A DNA stretch of 13,243 nt from Candidatus Aerophobetes bacterium Ae_b3b (GTDB taxonomy: Bacteria; Aerophobota; Aerophobia; Aerophobales; AE-B3A). The notes beneath the pieces are model-generated. The model worked only from the letters and a program-made list of their open reading frames with translations, was not told where the DNA came from and searched no databases. Below are positions 1-6,691 of the stretch, piece by piece (positions within the stretch are counted from its first letter, which is position 1; each line of letters starts with the position of its first letter). Both the position numbers and the translations under genes were made by a program. The stretch covers positions 1 through 13,243 of the forward strand of contig NJBP01000054.1 of the NCBI GenBank assembly GCA_005223085.1, in the 5' to 3' direction.

Positions 1-611
1 TTCTGCAGCCAACCGGGCAGAATAGTAATAGGAAAGAATACCCCCCCAAAAAGAGTGGAGAAACTGCCAATCAACCAATTTAAAGGGTTTCCCCGTTTAA
101 AAACCATAATGAAGCTGGCCGATATAATACCCAGGCTGCTAAAGGCAAGGATAGTTAAAATGAGAACCAGGAAGGCCGCCGGGATATTGGGTCTAATCAT
201 GCTTACGCCGAAGAAAAATACCCCAAGCAAAATATAAGCCAAAACTCTGATAGAAGTTAAAAGAAACTGCCAGATTGAAGAAAAGAGGATAATACTATGA
301 ACCCTGGTGGGAGTGACCAGCATAGCTTCAAGAGTTCCCAGCATCTGTCCTTCCCGAATGGTGCCGGCAAAGCTACCCAGGCCAACTCCCAGGTAGTCGG
401 AGAAGGCAATCCCGATCAAGACAAAAGAAAAGTAGTCCCCCCCATAGGACTCAAGATAGGGAACAGCTGCCTTGCCAAATAACTTAGCAATGAAGTAAAA
501 AGTTACCACGGAAAAGAAAATGCCAAAGAACTGAAAGAAAAAGGAAAGACGGTAACTGGCAGTGATAGAGAAATCCCTTTTGATGAAAGCGAGGATTTTC
601 TGCCACATCAT
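1..611 (-). CDS. ABC-2 type transporter permease (partial, 3' end beyond left edge)
   Basis: About 203 codons are visible. The frame is open to the window edge, so the C-terminus is missing. The protein is very hydrophobic: after a short basic N-terminus (MMWQKILAFIKRDF) come about five predicted membrane segments, near residues 22-44, 62-80, 112-135, 145-165 and 176-195. The cytoplasmic stretch GTLEAMLVTPT is typical of ABC-2 permeases of the drug/polysaccharide/antibiotic exporter class. The start is a tandem ATG ATG preceded by GAGGAG seven bases upstream. It begins 33 bp downstream of the ATPase stop on the same strand, so the two genes should be co-transcribed and form one inner-membrane exporter. 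The substrate cannot be read from the sequence. Two plus-strand open frames inside it (55-237, 297-482) are shadows. Confidence 0.9.
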   Translation of the reverse strand, partial: MMWQKILAFIKRDFSITASYRLSFFFQFFGIFFSVVTFYFIAKLFGKAAVPYLESYGGDYFSFVLIGIAFSDYLGVGLGSFAGTIREGQMLGTLEAMLVTPTRVHSIILFSSIWQFLLTSIRVLAYILLGVFFFGVSMIRPNIPAAFLVLILTILAFSSLGIISASFIMVFKRGNPLNWLIGSFSTLFGGVFFPITILPGWLQ

Positions 612-644
612 GGAAGCACTCCTCATCTAGAATAAATGATGTTT

Positions 645-1664
645 TTAAACATCGGCACCCTTCCTCTTAACTACTTCGGCAAAGATATCTTCCAGGGGAA
701 CTTCAAAATGGCTGCAATCAAGGATCTTGGCCCCGGAGCTGACTAAAGTCTCAATGACCAAGGGTAAAGCGGCCTCGTGCTCAAGAAGGCCGATTTCCAG
801 GATGCAAACCGAAGAATTGGCCGGGTCAGGCCGGGACGAGAGGTGAGCTACCTTCTTCTTCCTACCTATTTTTTCTAGAACCTCAGCCGATAAAGCTCGA
901 ACTTTCAAGATATATCTATCCTCTTTACTCACAGTCCTCCTGATCTCGGAAGGTGTTCCCAGGGAAAGAATCTTCCCCCGGTCAATAATGGCCAGACGAT
1001 CGCAGATTTGCTGGGCTTCCTCAAGATTATGGGTAGCTAAAAACACAGTTTTTCCTTGCTCTTTCACTAATTTTTCTTGAATGAACTTCCTGATATTTCG
1101 AGCGGCAACAGGATCTAAACTTCTAGTAGGCTCATCAATAAAGAGGATTTGAGGATCGTTAATTAGTCCCCGAGCCAGGGCAAGCTCCTGTTTAATCCCT
1201 GTGGAATAGGTATAAAAGAGATCATCCACCTTCTCCTGAAGCTCGAGAATCTCCAATATCGAATTGATTCTCTTCTGGATCTGAAAAGGTGACATATTGT
1301 GGAGGGTGGCAAAAAACTGAAGATTGCGTCTTCCGGAAAGCCTCCAGTAGAAACTCCGCTCCTCACCAGTTACCAGACCAATGGACCGCTTAATGTTCTC
1401 TTCCTCATGGAAAATATTGTAGCCGTTCACCCAGGCCTCTCCTTCATCGGGCAAAATCAAGGTAGAGAGTAACTTAATAAGAGTGGTCTTACCTGCTCCG
1501 TTGGGACCGAGGATACCAAAAAGTTCACCTTCTTCAACCTGAAGGTTTACTCCGTTTAGGGCAGTGATGGTCTCCATCCGAAAAGGGTGACGAGCGATTT
1601 GTCTTAATTTTCTTCTACGGGGAAATCTTTTAATTAGTCCTACAGTTTCGATAGCATAGGCCAT
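645..1664 (-). CDS. ABC transporter ATP-binding protein (ABC-2 exporter)
   Basis: The protein has 339 residues and all the nucleotide-binding motifs of an ABC ATPase: Walker A GPNGAGKT (53-60), a signature in the YSTGIKQELALAR form (153-165), Walker B ILFIDEP (173-179), D-loop SLDP (182-185) and switch histidine H212. The STGIKQ form of the signature is usual in exporters of the NodI/CcmA/drug-resistance type. The Q-loop region reads GLVTGEERSFYWRLS, with no obvious glutamine. A C-terminal extension of about 100 residues follows the catalytic core, as in DrrA-like ATPases. The start is ATG with GAGG six bases upstream. A strong sigma-70 promoter lies about 80 bp upstream, and the permease gene follows after 33 bp. 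The ATPase should drive export by the adjacent permease; the substrate is unknown. Confidence 0.93.
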   Translation of the reverse strand: MAYAIETVGLIKRFPRRRKLRQIARHPFRMETITALNGVNLQVEEGELFGILGPNGAGKTTLIKLLSTLILPDEGEAWVNGYNIFHEEENIKRSIGLVTGEERSFYWRLSGRRNLQFFATLHNMSPFQIQKRINSILEILELQEKVDDLFYTYSTGIKQELALARGLINDPQILFIDEPTRSLDPVAARNIRKFIQEKLVKEQGKTVFLATHNLEEAQQICDRLAIIDRGKILSLGTPSEIRRTVSKEDRYILKVRALSAEVLEKIGRKKKVAHLSSRPDPANSSVCILEIGLLEHEAALPLVIETLVSSGAKILDCSHFEVPLEDIFAEVVKRKGADV

Positions 1665-1746
1665 CAGCTACCTCGCTACATCGAAGGGGAATAGTTTTAC
1701 TCTTATTTTTGATCCTTGAGATTTATGCAAATTGTGATGCTTTAAA

Positions 1747-1774
1747 ATTATAGCGAACCACTGCCGCCTGTCAA
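1747..1774 (-). promoter_or_regulatory. Sigma-70 promoter for the ABC exporter operon
   Basis: On the minus strand TTGACA (1774-1769), a 16-bp spacer and TATAAT (1752-1747) match both hexamers perfectly. The predicted transcript starts near 1740, giving a leader of about 75 nt before the ATPase start at 1664. Confidence 0.85.
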
Positions 1775-2167
1775 TTTAAGCTTGAGGTCAGCTCTGTTCA
1801 AAATACGTCGTCCATGGGTGGAACTGAACATGCCCGATGAGACAAAAGAGTCTATTGGCAAACTCTATTCGGGTAGAAAAATTAGGTGAAATCTGGATAT
1901 TGCATGTCTGGCTTTGGCAGTGAAAAATTTACCCCCCTCGATCTTTCTCTTTAGCTTCTCCTTCCCATCAGTAAACATTGGTACAAAAATTGCTATTTTG
2001 AGGATAGGAATTTCAACAATTTCTCTGGATCATTATCAAGTAAACCTCGGCAGACAAGATATCAGAAAAAAGAGGGGAGCAGGCCCTCTCTTGCCCTGAG
2101 CGAAGCGAGAGTCGGAGCTTTAGGGACCCCCCGCTGACTGCCTGGTTATTTTTTACCGGAGTAAATA
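1775..2167. other. Intergenic region between divergent ABC exporter and sensor kinase
   Basis: I see no convincing gene here. The plus-strand open frame at 1914-2099 has a weak TTG start, no Shine-Dalgarno and no recognisable protein. The region contains an inverted pair TGTTCA (1795-1800) and TGAACA (1825-1830), whose first arm lies in a 14-mer nearly repeated near 12218. It also contains a GC-rich, partly self-complementary stretch around 2085-2125 (CTCTC ... GAGAG). No clear plus-strand sigma-70 promoter for the sensor gene was found. Confidence 0.6.
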
Positions 2168-3529
2168 ATGCAAAGGTTGGGTCAAAAAGGTAGTTCTATA
2201 CCCGAGCAAGAGTTCGAGCGCAGCGACATAGTTCCCAGAATCAGACAGGGCACGAAAATTAGAATGATTGCCCTGATAATTTTTTTCAGCATTGTTTGCT
2301 TTGCTAAGTGGGGACTGGGCCTACCCTTACCCAATAATATCCTGGTGCTCACCATCGTCTGGCTGGTAGCTGGGGGTCTTTATGGTTTCTTGGTCAGAAG
2401 AGAAGCAAAGGTAAAGAGCATCAGGACCATGTATTCGAGGTACTTTCTCCTGGAGATGCTGATCCTCACCTTTATCCTCTATTTTTTGGGATTAGGCGGA
2501 TGGATGGGCGCTATCTTCTATATCTTTCCCATTATTTATGCTAATACGATTCTGCATAAAAAAGAGGGAAGAATCATTACTTTAGTTGCTGTTCTTTTTT
2601 ACCTCCTTCCCGTTTTTCTCGATTATTATCAGGTGGTAAGCCGGCGCCGTATATTAGCCACCTTCGACCTGGGCCCTTATCATGACACTGCTTTTGTTCC
2701 CATCACCAACTTAATTGTCCTCTGGGTGTTTCTTTTTGTGGGCTACACCAGCTCTGTCTTTGCCGAGATGGTGCGGTAGAAAAATCGAAAATTGCTAGAG
2801 CGTACCAGGGAGCTGGAAGAAATTCAGGAAAAGCTCGTACAAAAGGAAAGGCTAGCAGCCATGGGAGAGATGGCAGCAGGATTGGCTCATGAGATAAGAA
2901 ATCCACTGTCTGTTATCAGGAACTCAATCTACTTTCTCCAGACAGTACTTTCCGGTAAAGAAAAGATAAAAGTTGAAAAACATCTAAAGATTATTGACCA
3001 AGAAATAGACGAGACAGCCTCTATCATAGAAGAGCTTCTTAACTTCACCAGAGAAGTAAAACCCGAACTTTCCTGGACTAAGATTGATGATCTAATTAAA
3101 GAAAGCCTGAAAAGCCTTCCCATTCCGCGGAAGATCCGACTAGCCAAGAAACTGGGTAAAGATGTCCCCCGGATAAGATTGGACAAGGTTCAGATGAGGC
3201 AGGCTTTGAAGAATCTCATCACGAATGCTGTTCAAGCTATGCCTCAAGGAGGTGATCTTAAGATAGGTGTCAAGGTAAACAAACGGCATCTAGTCATCAG
3301 TGTTTCTGACACCGGGGAAGGAATCTCCGAGAAGAATTTGGAGAAGGTATTCCAGCCTTTGTTCACTACCAGAGCAAGGGGTATAGGTCTAGGTCTTGCC
3401 ATAACGAAGAGATTGATTGAGGCTAATCAAGGAGAAATAGAAGTAGAAAGTAGAGAAGGAGAAGGTGCCACCTTTTATCTCAAGTTACCTCTTCCTTCTG
3501 AGCAAATTCAGCGAGGTAAGTCAAATTGA
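2168..3529 (+). pseudogene. Membrane sensor histidine kinase, interrupted by an in-frame TAG
   Basis: Two open frames lie in the same reading frame, separated only by TAG at 2777-2779. The first (2168-2776, ATG with GGAG six bases upstream) encodes 203 residues with six predicted membrane helices, near 33-50, 57-77, 92-111, 113-129, 136-154 and 181-200. The second restarts at best at a TTG at 2792 without a good Shine-Dalgarno. It carries a coiled-coil linker and a complete kinase: H-box HEIRNP, N-box NLITNAVQAM, G1 DTGEG, F-box FQPLFTT and G2 GIGLGLAI. Read through, this is one protein of about 453 residues of the NtrB-like class. The break falls between the last helix and the dimerisation linker, a normal join within such kinases. 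It may be a nonsense mutation, a sequencing error, a functional split, or amber read-through. The receiver gene overlaps its end by 4 bp. Confidence 0.85.
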
Positions 3530-3870
3530 CCAAAGTTCTCATAGTAGATGACGATACCACCGGAGTAGAGACCCTCTCCAATGTTTTGGAGATAAAGGGA
3601 TACCGGGTAGATGCTGCCTATGGGGGGATGGAGGCCTTAGAAAAGATAGGGAGAACCAACTTTGATTTTGTTCTTCTAGACTTGAAGCTACCCGATATAA
3701 ATGGAGTCGAGACTTTCAGGAAGATTAAGAAAGTTAAGGATGGACTAAAAGTGGTAATAATGACCGCCTATTCTTTACCCCATCTCATTCAGGAAGCCAG
3801 AAAAGAAGGTGCCTTAGCTATTCTAACCAAACCTTTAAATATAGATGAGCTACTGTCTTTGCTCAAATAA
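3526..3870 (+). CDS. Stand-alone response-regulator receiver domain
   Basis: The protein has 114 residues and is entirely a CheY-like receiver, with no output domain. The acidic pocket is D8-D10 (VLIVDDD), the phospho-acceptor is D52 (LLDLKLPD), the switch threonine is T80 (IMTAY) and the conserved lysine is K102 (LTKPL). The start is TTG, overlapping the kinase stop as TTGA, which implies translational coupling. It is therefore the likely partner of the upstream kinase. Without a DNA-binding domain it must act by protein contact or pass phosphate on. If the TAG abolishes the kinase, this gene would also lose its coupled translation. No GC-rich terminator follows, only AT-rich sequence before the convergent gmhB. 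Confidence 0.9.
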   Translation: MTKVLIVDDDTTGVETLSNVLEIKGYRVDAAYGGMEALEKIGRTNFDFVLLDLKLPDINGVETFRKIKKVKDGLKVVIMTAYSLPHLIQEARKEGALAILTKPLNIDELLSLLK

Positions 3871-3894
3871 AAGAAAATTTTTAAAAAAACTTTC

Positions 3895-3918
3895 ATAATT
3901 AATGCTTTTGGTAATTAT
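3895..3918. repeat. AT-rich inverted repeat at convergent gene ends
   Basis: ATAATTA (3895-3901) and TAATTAT (3912-3918) form a perfect 7-bp stem with a 10-nt loop. It lies between the convergent receiver and gmhB genes and includes the gmhB stop. It is low in GC and lacks a U-tract, so it is only a weak candidate for a bidirectional transcription end. Confidence 0.35.
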
Positions 3919-4475
3919 CTCTCAGCAGAGTCGAGTTTCAATATCAGGTCAACTGCTGCGGATAAATCTGAGACGATATAGTCTGGACGGGTTTTGTCCC
4001 TCGGTAGATTCTTTACGCTGCCAGCCTTCTTGTCATCCTTGACCATCATAGTGGTGCATCCCACATAGCGGCCTGCTTCCACATCGCTAAGGTTGTCTCC
4101 CACGAGATACGAGCTTTTAAGATCGAGAGCAAAATCCCTGGCTGCTTTCAGCAAAAGTCCAGGCTTTGGCTTTCTACAGTTGCAATCATCCTCAGGTCTA
4201 TGGGGACAGTAATAAACCTTCTCGATCTTTCCCCCTGCTTGATGCACACCCCTCATCATTCTCTGATGGATATCCTCCACCGAGAGCCGGGATACAAGAC
4301 CTCTACCTACCGCAGACTGGTTGGTTATCACAATCACCGTACGATGATTGCCACTTAAACGCTTCAGTGCCTTCCTCGCCCCCGGAATCCAAACAAACTC
4401 ATCCCAGGACTTGACGTAATCATCCCTATCTTTGCAGATTATCCCATCTCGATCGAGAAAGACAGCTTTAGTCAC
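3915..4475 (-). CDS. gmhB: D-glycero-manno-heptose 1,7-bisphosphate phosphatase
   Basis: The protein has 186 residues, the normal length for GmhB of the HAD-IIIA subfamily. It removes the C1 phosphate of heptose 1,7-bisphosphate on the way to nucleotide-activated heptose for surface polysaccharide. The HAD motifs are present: FLDRDG with D8 and D10, ITNQS with T51, and GDNLSDVEAG with D127 and D131. The GmhB-specific zinc site is also complete (YYCPHRPEDDCNCRKPKPG: C90, H92, C98, C100). The start is GTG, overlapping the stop of the upstream gmhA stub as GTGA, so the two are translationally coupled. No full heptose isomerase or kinase is present in the window, only their 5' stubs. gmhB may therefore be a survivor of a broken operon, or be served by copies elsewhere. 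Confidence 0.93.
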   Translation of the reverse strand: MTKAVFLDRDGIICKDRDDYVKSWDEFVWIPGARKALKRLSGNHRTVIVITNQSAVGRGLVSRLSVEDIHQRMMRGVHQAGGKIEKVYYCPHRPEDDCNCRKPKPGLLLKAARDFALDLKSSYLVGDNLSDVEAGRYVGCTTMMVKDDKKAGSVKNLPRDKTRPDYIVSDLSAAVDLILKLDSAER

Positions 4476-4597
4476 AAAATCATCCTGTTTTCCCGGTAAG
4501 CCTGGAGCAAAATATTCTTGGTTTTCTCAATCTCTGAGTAAGGTAGTTTATCGAACGTTCCTTTTAATTCTGTCAGATGGTCTTCAATGAAGCTCAT
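4472..4597 (-). pseudogene. gmhA: N-terminal stub of sedoheptulose-7-phosphate isomerase (gmhA)
   Basis: A 41-codon frame starts at ATG with a strong GGAAAGGG Shine-Dalgarno and ends in TGA inside the gmhB start. The sequence begins MSFIEDHLTELKG and ends AYRENRMIL. It follows the first helices of GmhA/SIS-domain isomerases, in which this segment leads into the first strand and an FGNGGS substrate loop. It stops exactly where that strand would begin, so about 150 residues, including the whole active site, are absent. It cannot be an isomerase. I infer an internal deletion that joined the 5' end of gmhA to gmhB. The surviving stub still supplies a ribosome-binding site and coupling for gmhB. 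Assignment rests on recalled family sequence. Confidence 0.78.
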
Positions 4598-4817
4598 TTA
4601 TACCCTTTCCTTTTTATAAACTAGAGGTTTTCAGCTTAAGATAATTGTTAGCTTTCTCTTCAGAATATCAATCTCTATCTGGCAGGCTTCCTCTGCCAGT
4701 CTCCGGCTGGTTGAGACTGGGCCTGATACAGATGAAAAGCAATAGTCAAAACCAAGTTCCAGGTCAAAGAACGTCCACCGTTCCAACTCGATTGATCAAA
4801 TCCTACCTGTTTGTCCA
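4598..4817 (-). promoter_or_regulatory. Leader region of gmhA'-gmhB with two overlapping hairpins
   Basis: In the minus-strand transcript, CCAGTCTC pairs with GAGACTGG (4720-4713 with 4703-4696, loop 9). CTGGCAG pairs with CTGCCAG (4699-4693 with 4685-4679, loop 7). Both stems are perfect, and they share positions 4696-4699, so only one can form at a time. Neither is followed by a U-tract. No confident sigma-70 promoter was found in this segment, and no recognisable gene: the open frames here show no family I know. Confidence 0.4.
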
Positions 4818-5238
4818 TTACCTAAATGGATTGATAAACTTCATTCCTTCTATTTCAAGATTACGCTGAAAATCCTCTGTATAGATCCTAATCACGTTCG
4901 CCTCTTTAGCGGCAACAAATATCATAGCATCCCAGAAGTGTAAGTCATATTTATTTGCTGCTTCAATACTTGATAACAGAGTGTCTCTTCTCAGCCCTAT
5001 AACCTCCCAGGAAGAAAGATAATCTTCTATAATCGCCTTAGCCTCATTTTAGCTGATCGGTCTTTCGACCTTTTGAGTAACAACTATATAGAATTCCGAT
5101 AGAACCTGTATGCTTAGGACCCCTGCTTGACTGCTCCAGAGATGCTTGAGGAGTTTCGAAGCCTTAGGGTGTTTTTTTTTCGCTCGAATCATAGGCATAA
5201 ACTAAGATATTCGTGTCCAGAAAGAACTTATCTCTCAT
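4818..5238 (-). pseudogene. vapC: PIN-domain toxin VapC, broken by a frameshift and a stop
   Basis: The ATG at 5238 opens MRDKFFLDTNILVYAYDSSE, a classic PIN N-terminus with catalytic D8. A run of nine T on the plus strand (5172-5180) then shifts the frame. Removing one base restores HPKASKLLKHLWSS, then VLSEFYIVVTQKVERPIS with the catalytic glutamate. After that comes an in-frame TAA at 5049-5051. Beyond it the protein resumes with NEAKAIIEDYLSSWEV, FWDAMIFVAAKEANV and RIYTEDFQ, supplying the remaining PIN aspartates, and ends at TAA 4818-4820. Repaired, it would be about 139 residues, normal for a VapC ribonuclease. The frameshift alone could be a homopolymer sequencing error, but the second stop makes true inactivation likely. 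It overlaps the vapB end by 11 bp. Confidence 0.88.
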
Positions 5239-5428
5239 GTAGCTCTTCTTTGCTTTGGGATATGATCCTTCCCATGTCAAAGCCACTCCTTATCAACCTC
5301 AATTGCCTTTCTTTAGCTTGTTGGTGATCCTCCTCAAATATCACCGCTACCCTGGTTCCGTCTTTAGCTTCTACCTTTTCCAATAATTTAATAACCTGAC
5401 CTTGCAGTATTCCTTTAACTTTCTTCAC
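5228..5428 (-). CDS. vapB: VapB-type antitoxin
   Basis: The protein has 66 residues and starts MKKVKGILQGQVIKLLEKVE, followed by GTRVAVIF. This matches a small class of antitoxins with an AbrB/swapped-hairpin-like N-terminal DNA-binding part, placed before PIN toxins. The C-terminal half, rich in charge (HQQAKERQLRLIRSGFDMG), would be the toxin-binding segment. The start is GTG with AGGAG five bases upstream. Its frame is intact although the partner vapC, overlapping by 11 bp, is broken. A sigma-70 promoter lies about 35-60 bp upstream. In an intact module VapB binds VapC and represses the operon. Confidence 0.8.
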   Translation of the reverse strand: MKKVKGILQGQVIKLLEKVEAKDGTRVAVIFEEDHQQAKERQLRLIRSGFDMGRIISQSKEELHER

Positions 5429-5461
5429 CTATTCTCCTTTCATTAATTTCTTGTAAATTCA

Positions 5462-5490
5462 CTGATAGCAGTCTATTGGTCTGTTGTCAA
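5462..5490 (-). promoter_or_regulatory. Sigma-70 promoter for vapB-vapC
   Basis: On the minus strand there is a perfect TTGACA (5490-5485), a 17-bp spacer and TATCAG (5467-5462, four of six). The predicted leader to the GTG at 5428 is about 27 nt and contains the Shine-Dalgarno. Confidence 0.6.
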
Positions 5491-5500
5491 GAAGTCTAAT

Positions 5501-5524
5501 GTCCGAAGTCCTAGGTCCGAAGTC
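5501..5524. repeat. GTCCGAAGTC short repeats
   Basis: GTCCGAAGTC occurs at 5501-5510 and again at 5515-5524, a 14-bp period. Related GAAGTC fragments lie at 5491 and 5543. They are in non-coding sequence between vapB and the first YgiT-like gene. The array is too short for a CRISPR or a regular tandem array. Confidence 0.6.
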
Positions 5525-5628
5525 GGAGGTCAAAAACAAAGGCGAAGTCAACAATTCTTACACCAGTGAGCTAAGCCAATTAAAGTTCCCGGGCAACAGG
5601 GCGGACTGTCCACAAGTTGGACTTTTTC

Positions 5629-5871
5629 TTAGGTTTTGACTAACTCACGATAAGAAATAACCGGTATTTTAACACTTTCTTTTGCTTTTTCAGCCTGCAT
5701 TGTGCCTTTGTCCATTGCTTCAACAATATCAGGAGCGAAATACACTTCACCACACTGTCTGCAAACTTCGGCGGGAATACCTTCAAAAAGAATAATCTTA
5801 TCGCCCCATTGATGAATGTGTCGAATTTCCTTCGTTACTATCTCACCTTTACAAAAATAGCATCTTTTCAT
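5629..5871 (-). CDS. YgiT-type zinc-finger antitoxin (copy 1)
   Basis: The protein has 80 residues from the ATG at 5871, which I prefer to a longer frame from 5907 because GGAAGGA precedes it and the N-terminus MKRCYFCKGE fits the family. It has two CxxC pairs (C4/C7 and C37/C40) that should bind one zinc, as in the N-terminal domain of MqsA/YgiT. The characteristic phrase PAEVCRQCGEVYF follows the first zinc pair. The C-terminus KIPVISYRELVKT is short and lacks the helix-turn-helix of full-length MqsA. It starts two bases after the stop of the DUF4258 gene, so the two form a toxin-first pair. By family it is the likely antitoxin; no DNA-binding motif is visible. Confidence 0.82.
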   Translation of the reverse strand: MKRCYFCKGEIVTKEIRHIHQWGDKIILFEGIPAEVCRQCGEVYFAPDIVEAMDKGTMQAEKAKESVKIPVISYRELVKT

Positions 5872-5873
5872 AG

Positions 5874-6191
5874 CTATCCTTCCTTCCGTATCCGCCAGTC
5901 GATCCATCTATCTGGATCTGGCCGATAAATGGTAACAATGATCAACATAGTTGGATCTTTCATCCCACAAAGGATGTGAATCGGCTGTTCTTGAGCAGTA
6001 AAACCCAAAATTAAACTACTTGGACCTCTGGGGTCATTGGGATAATCTTCAATGACTTTACTCTTCGAAGAAAGTAAAGCTGTTTCTATTTCTGCCAGTG
6101 TAATTTGGTCGGCATCCCTTTCGTTTTCAGCATGAAGCGTTAAACGATACTTTCTTTCTTTGACTAAAGATCGTATTTGCTCAATATTCAC
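5874..6191 (-). CDS. DUF4258 protein, probable toxin (copy 1)
   Basis: The protein has 105 residues. It shows the DUF4258 pattern: an N-terminal [10 protein letters not shown], then [18 protein letters not shown], a PIHILCG strand and a C-terminal [15 protein letters not shown]. Genes of this family are typically found directly upstream of a YgiT/MqsA-type zinc-finger gene, and the pair resembles RelE/MqsR-like modules. The toxin role is inferred from family and context. The start is GTG with GAGGA close upstream, and the stop TAG is followed two bases later by the antitoxin ATG. It lies 41 bp downstream of a truncated DUF5615 gene and may be read from the DUF433 promoter region, since no separate promoter was evident. 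Confidence 0.82.
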   Translation of the reverse strand: MNIEQIRSLVKERKYRLTLHAENERDADQITLAEIETALLSSKSKVIEDYPNDPRGPSSLILGFTAQEQPIHILCGMKDPTMLIIVTIYRPDPDRWIDWRIRKEG

Positions 6192-6232
6192 TTATTCCTC
6201 GAAACCGGTCTGCATTTGTAATTTCATTTGTG

Positions 6233-6289
6233 TTATGAAAGGAACTCTACCGTTATTCTATATACATCCTGATCGATGAATAATTTCAT
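6233..6289 (-). pseudogene. N-terminal stub of a DUF5615 PIN-like toxin
   Basis: Eighteen codons, MKLFIDQDVYRITVEFLS, begin at an ATG that overlaps the DUF433 stop as ATGA. This is the same architecture as the intact pair at 9350-9948. The stub matches the first strand and helix of DUF5615 (VapC45-like) proteins, including the conserved aspartate after FID. A full-length relative has roughly 110-125 residues, so over 80 percent is gone. The sequence after the TAA shows no further recognisable DUF5615 parts. It must be inactive. Confidence 0.78.
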
Positions 6290-6513
6290 TCCGCGATATG
6301 TACTTCTTCCGATTTGACTATTTCAGTCGCATATTTTACGCAGGCCTGCACATCTTCTATCGTTAGATCAGGATAATATTTATCTATAATCTCCTGAAAA
6401 CTAATTCCTGCCTGAACAAGTTCAAGGACACAATATACGGGAATACGCGTGCCGGCAATACAGGGTTGACCAAAATGCACCTTATTATCAACAACAATGC
6501 GTTCCTTTTCCAT
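6286..6513 (-). CDS. DUF433 antitoxin (VapB45-like), partner toxin truncated
   Basis: The protein has 75 residues with the DUF433 signature: an N-terminal hairpin, then GQPCIAGTRIPVYCVLELV, and helices GISFQEIIDKYYPDLTIEDVQAC. The fold carries a winged/helix-turn-helix element and pairs with DUF5615 toxins. The start is ATG with AAGGAG about nine bases upstream. The stop overlaps the ATG of an 18-codon toxin stub, so the antitoxin is orphaned. It is a divergent relative of the DUF433 at 9350-9580, with the same GxPCIxGxRIPV core. It could still neutralise or regulate a related module, but this is inference. Confidence 0.85.
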   Translation of the reverse strand: MEKERIVVDNKVHFGQPCIAGTRIPVYCVLELVQAGISFQEIIDKYYPDLTIEDVQACVKYATEIVKSEEVHIAE

Positions 6514-6630
6514 TCTTCACCACTCCTTTCAGGATTTATTGTTTTTACTATACCCAAAAATAATATTATCACAAAACATCCATAATTACAACCCGAACAG
6601 TTAAACCAACCCGATTAGCTTTAGCATATA

Positions 6631-6691
6631 GTTCATAGCTCTTAGTTTTCTGATTTTTTTCTACTGTCCCTCTAATCCTTTTAATCCTCTA
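6631..6691. repeat. Short repeat patch 3' of the AAA+ gene
   Basis: GTTCATAGCTC (6631-6641) is the exact reverse complement of GAGCTATGAAC at 8111-8121, on the far side of the AAA+ gene. Next to it, CTCTAATCCTTTTAATCC resembles the TTTAATCCTTTAACCC array at 8083-8110. The patch runs into the AAA+ stop codon. Confidence 0.6.

Noticed and set aside
1914-2099. 61-residue plus-strand open frame in the ABC/kinase gap
   Set aside because: Weak TTG start, no Shine-Dalgarno, and composition unlike the neighbouring proteins.
4645-4869. 74-residue plus-strand open frame
   Set aside because: No recognisable protein; it covers the gmhA leader hairpins and the 3' end of the broken vapC on the other strand.
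5605-5630. Plus-strand terminator-like GTCC/GGAC hairpin followed by T5
   Set aside because: The stem is only four base pairs, and no plus-strand gene ends nearby.
6191-6253. Open frame ending [13 protein letters not shown] after the DUF5615 stub, as a possible C-terminal toxin remnant
   Set aside because: It does not match the usual DUF5615 C-terminus, and the frame is open only briefly; chance is as likely.
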